Assembly: GCA_900554485.1 (NCBI GenBank)
Contig: USHO01000060.1
Coordinates: 1-6,760 of the forward strand
Length of the DNA stretch: 6,760 nt
Source of the DNA: an uncultured Eubacteriales bacterium
GTDB lineage: Bacteria; Bacillota; Clostridia; Christensenellales; Borkfalkiaceae
Direction of reading: 5' to 3'
Shown here: piece after piece, positions 5,011 to 6,760 of the stretch
How the letters are laid out: each line of letters begins with the position of its first letter
How positions within the stretch are numbered: the first letter of the stretch is position 1
The notes under the pieces: model-generated
The model's input: only the letters and a program-made list of their open reading frames with translations
The model's database searches: none
Told to the model about the DNA's origin: nothing
Position numbers and translations under genes: made by a program

Positions 5011-6690
5011 ATGCCGCAGGACGCATTCACGCTGCTGCACGCAGCGCGCGAACTTAACAATCTGCTTTCGGGCGCGAAGGTCAACCGCGTCGTACAGCCC
5101 GACAAGGACGACGTATACCTCGCGGTATACACGAAATCGGGGGCGAGAACCCTCGTTTTATCGTCGAACGCCGAATATTGCCGCGTGGCTTTCACTTCGG
5201 CAGAAAAACCAAAACCGCAGGTCGCCCCGTCGTTCTGTATGCTGCTGAGAAAGCACCTGCTCGGCGCGGAGACGGAAAGCGTATCACTCGTCGGTTTCGA
5301 AAGAATAATCAAAATAGACTTCCGCACGAAAAACGATTTCAAAGACTCGGTCGTCAAGACGATGTACTGCGAAATAATGGGTAAATACTCGAACCTCATT
5401 CTGACCGAAAACGGCAAAATTCTGGGCTGTATAAAAAACGCCCCGCTCGATGTCGCCACCACAAGGCTTACCCTGCCCGGCGCGGATTACGTTCTGCCAA
5501 AGTCTCAGGATAAGGCGGATATAACCGACGAAACATCCTTCAAATCGCGCTATATGTCGGCTTTTTTCGGGGACCTGCCTAAATTTCTGTTTGAGAACGT
5601 AAAGGGGTTGTCGTTCGTCACAGCCGAAGAAATCGCCGCAAACGTGCCTGCGGATGCCGACGTCGACGCCGTCTACGACGCCGTAAAAACTTTCTACCTC
5701 TCCCCCGTCGTCAGCCCGTGCGTAAAAGGCGAAGGCAAAAAACGCGACTATTATATAACCGATTATAAAACGATAGGCGGGCAGACCGAATATTTCGACA
5801 CGATAACCGACGCCGAAGACGACGTGTTTTCGGCAAAGGAGAGAAAAAAGGCTTTCGACCTCGAATACAAGCGCATATCCGACAAGGTCAATTCGCTTAC
5901 GAAAAAGCTCGGCAAAAAACTGCAGGGCGAAAACGAAAAATTGCTGTCCTCGGCAAATTACGACGAACTGCGCGTAAAAGGCGAACTGATAACCGCGAAT
6001 CTCTACCGCCTCGAAAAGGGAATGAAGAGTTGCGAACTCGAAAATTATTACGACGACTATAAGCCGATGAAAATAACGCTCGACGAAAATCTGACGCCGA
6101 ACGCCAACGCGCAGCGTTACTTCAAAAAGTACGCCAAAGAAAAACGCGCCGTCGAAATAGTCACGCCGCAGAAAGAACAGACCGAAAAAGACCTCGATTA
6201 TCTCGGCTCGGTCGGTCACGAACTTTCGCTGGCAGCCGACAAAAGCGACTTTAAGGACATCGAGGAAGAACTCATTTCTCAGGGGCTGCTGCCGGCGCCG
6301 AAAAATAAATCCGTAAAAACCGCAGAATCGCCCTATCGCGAATATATCGCCGACGGCTACGCGATAAAGTGCGGCAAGAACAATCTGCAGAACGACAGAC
6401 TGCTGTCGCGCGCTTACAAAGACGATTTGTGGCTGCACGCCAAGGGTTTTCACTCGCCGTTCGTCATCGTCGAAACAAAGGGCGAAAAAATACCCGACGA
6501 AGTAATAAAAACCGCGGCAGAGATATGCGCGTATTATTCCGACGGCGGAAAAGGCGGAAAAGTACACGTCGACTACTGTCTGCGCAAATTCGTGAAAAAA
6601 CCGCCGAAAGCAAAACCGGGCAGCGTTATTTACACCGACTATAAAACCGCCTGCGTTCAACCGCTCCCGCACGACGAAATAAAAAAATAA
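5011..6690 (+). CDS. rqcH: RqcH, Rqc2/NEMF-like ribosome quality control protein (NFACT family; older name FbpA-like fibronectin-binding protein)
   Basis: Binds 50S subunits carrying a stalled peptidyl-tRNA and recruits tRNA-Ala to add C-terminal alanine tails that mark the chain for proteolysis. The 559 residues are full length (Bacillus about 570). The NFACT-N domain (about 1-165) includes PSFCMLLRKHL at 73-83, EIMGKYSNLIL at 121-131 and the GFERI segment at 95-99. A probable helix-hairpin-helix region (about 170-230) is followed by the charged coiled-coil middle (about 270-410), which contains LTPNANAQRYFKKYAKEKRA at 361-380. The NFACT-R domain (about 440-550) includes KNNLQNDRL, DDLWLHAK and KPGSVIYTDYKT. 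E97-R98 occupy the position of the Asp-Arg pair needed for tRNA recruitment in characterised relatives, and HSPFV (481-485) replaces the usual PGSHV-like motif. The ATG has GAGGT 6 nt upstream. A promoter lies at 4951-4979; no clear terminator is seen before the window ends. It is divergent from tig-clpP-clpX. Confidence 0.95.
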   Translation: MPQDAFTLLHAARELNNLLSGAKVNRVVQPDKDDVYLAVYTKSGARTLVLSSNAEYCRVAFTSAEKPKPQVAPSFCMLLRKHLLGAETESVSLVGFERIIKIDFRTKNDFKDSVVKTMYCEIMGKYSNLILTENGKILGCIKNAPLDVATTRLTLPGADYVLPKSQDKADITDETSFKSRYMSAFFGDLPKFLFENVKGLSFVTAEEIAANVPADADVDAVYDAVKTFYLSPVVSPCVKGEGKKRDYYITDYKTIGGQTEYFDTITDAEDDVFSAKERKKAFDLEYKRISDKVNSLTKKLGKKLQGENEKLLSSANYDELRVKGELITANLYRLEKGMKSCELENYYDDYKPMKITLDENLTPNANAQRYFKKYAKEKRAVEIVTPQKEQTEKDLDYLGSVGHELSLAADKSDFKDIEEELISQGLLPAPKNKSVKTAESPYREYIADGYAIKCGKNNLQNDRLLSRAYKDDLWLHAKGFHSPFVIVETKGEKIPDEVIKTAAEICAYYSDGGKGGKVHVDYCLRKFVKKPPKAKPGSVIYTDYKTACVQPLPHDEIKK

Positions 6691-6760
6691 AATTTACCGC
6701 CCCGCTATGCCAGCCAAGAATAAAACGAACCGTGGTCTGACGACGTATTTTTGGCTAATA
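6691..6760. repeat. Imperfect inverted repeat after rqcH, at window edge
   Basis: Arms 6712-6722 (AGCCAAGAATA) and 6746-6756 (TATTTTTGGCT) can pair over 11 bp with one G-U wobble, around a 23-nt loop. It is not a standard terminator: the stem is AT-rich, the loop is long and no U-tract follows. A frame opening with ATG at 6707 stays open to the window end for 18 codons, with a basic start followed by LTTYFWLI, as a small membrane protein might begin. It lacks any Shine-Dalgarno, so I do not call it a gene. Confidence 0.3.

Noticed and set aside
5284..6672. 462-codon open frame opposite rqcH
   Set aside because: Antisense shadow of RqcH arising from the same codon bias.
1..6760. tRNA, rRNA, CRISPR array or insertion sequence
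   Set aside because: No cloverleaf-like segment, regularly spaced direct repeats, transposase or terminal repeat pair was seen; nearly all the DNA is accounted for by the six genes.

Overview
The window looks like ordinary chromosomal DNA from a Bacillota/Clostridia-type bacterium. The evidence is the cysE-cysS overlap, the tig-clpP-clpX order, a bacterial RqcH (NFACT) protein, AGGAG-type ribosome binding sites and sigma-A-like promoters. GC content is moderate and the codon choice is distinctive: long stretches of coding sequence contain no TTA, CTA or TCA codons. I cannot name the genus; an uncultured gut Clostridia lineage is a reasonable guess and no more.

Layout. Positions 2-184 (+) hold the 3' end of a hexapeptide-repeat acyltransferase, most likely serine O-acetyltransferase (cysE). 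It overlaps cysS (181-1575, +), cysteinyl-tRNA synthetase, by an ATGA. A strong hairpin with A- and T-tracts on its two sides (1586-1628) separates cysS from the convergent clpX and should terminate transcription from both directions. On the minus strand, in transcription order, come tig (4849-3563, trigger factor), a terminator-like hairpin (3536-3503), clpP (3483-2902) and clpX (2891-1647). Divergent from tig is rqcH (5011-6690, +). The 161-bp tig/rqcH intergenic region holds two back-to-back sigma-A-type promoters and a perfect palindrome at the predicted rqcH start point. The last 70 bp (6691-6760) have no confirmed gene but carry an imperfect inverted repeat.

How the genes fit together. 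The left side supplies cysteine (cysE) and charges it onto tRNA (cysS). The centre and right side deal with the fate of new polypeptides: trigger factor receives chains at the ribosome exit, RqcH tags chains stuck on split 50S subunits with C-terminal alanine tails, and ClpXP is an unfoldase-protease known in Bacillus to remove Ala-tailed products. All gene families here are well known and I see no previously undescribed system. The points most worth a second look are the rqcH/tig-clpPX neighbourhood, the non-canonical residues at key RqcH motifs, the hairpin just ahead of clpP, and the palindrome at the rqcH start site.
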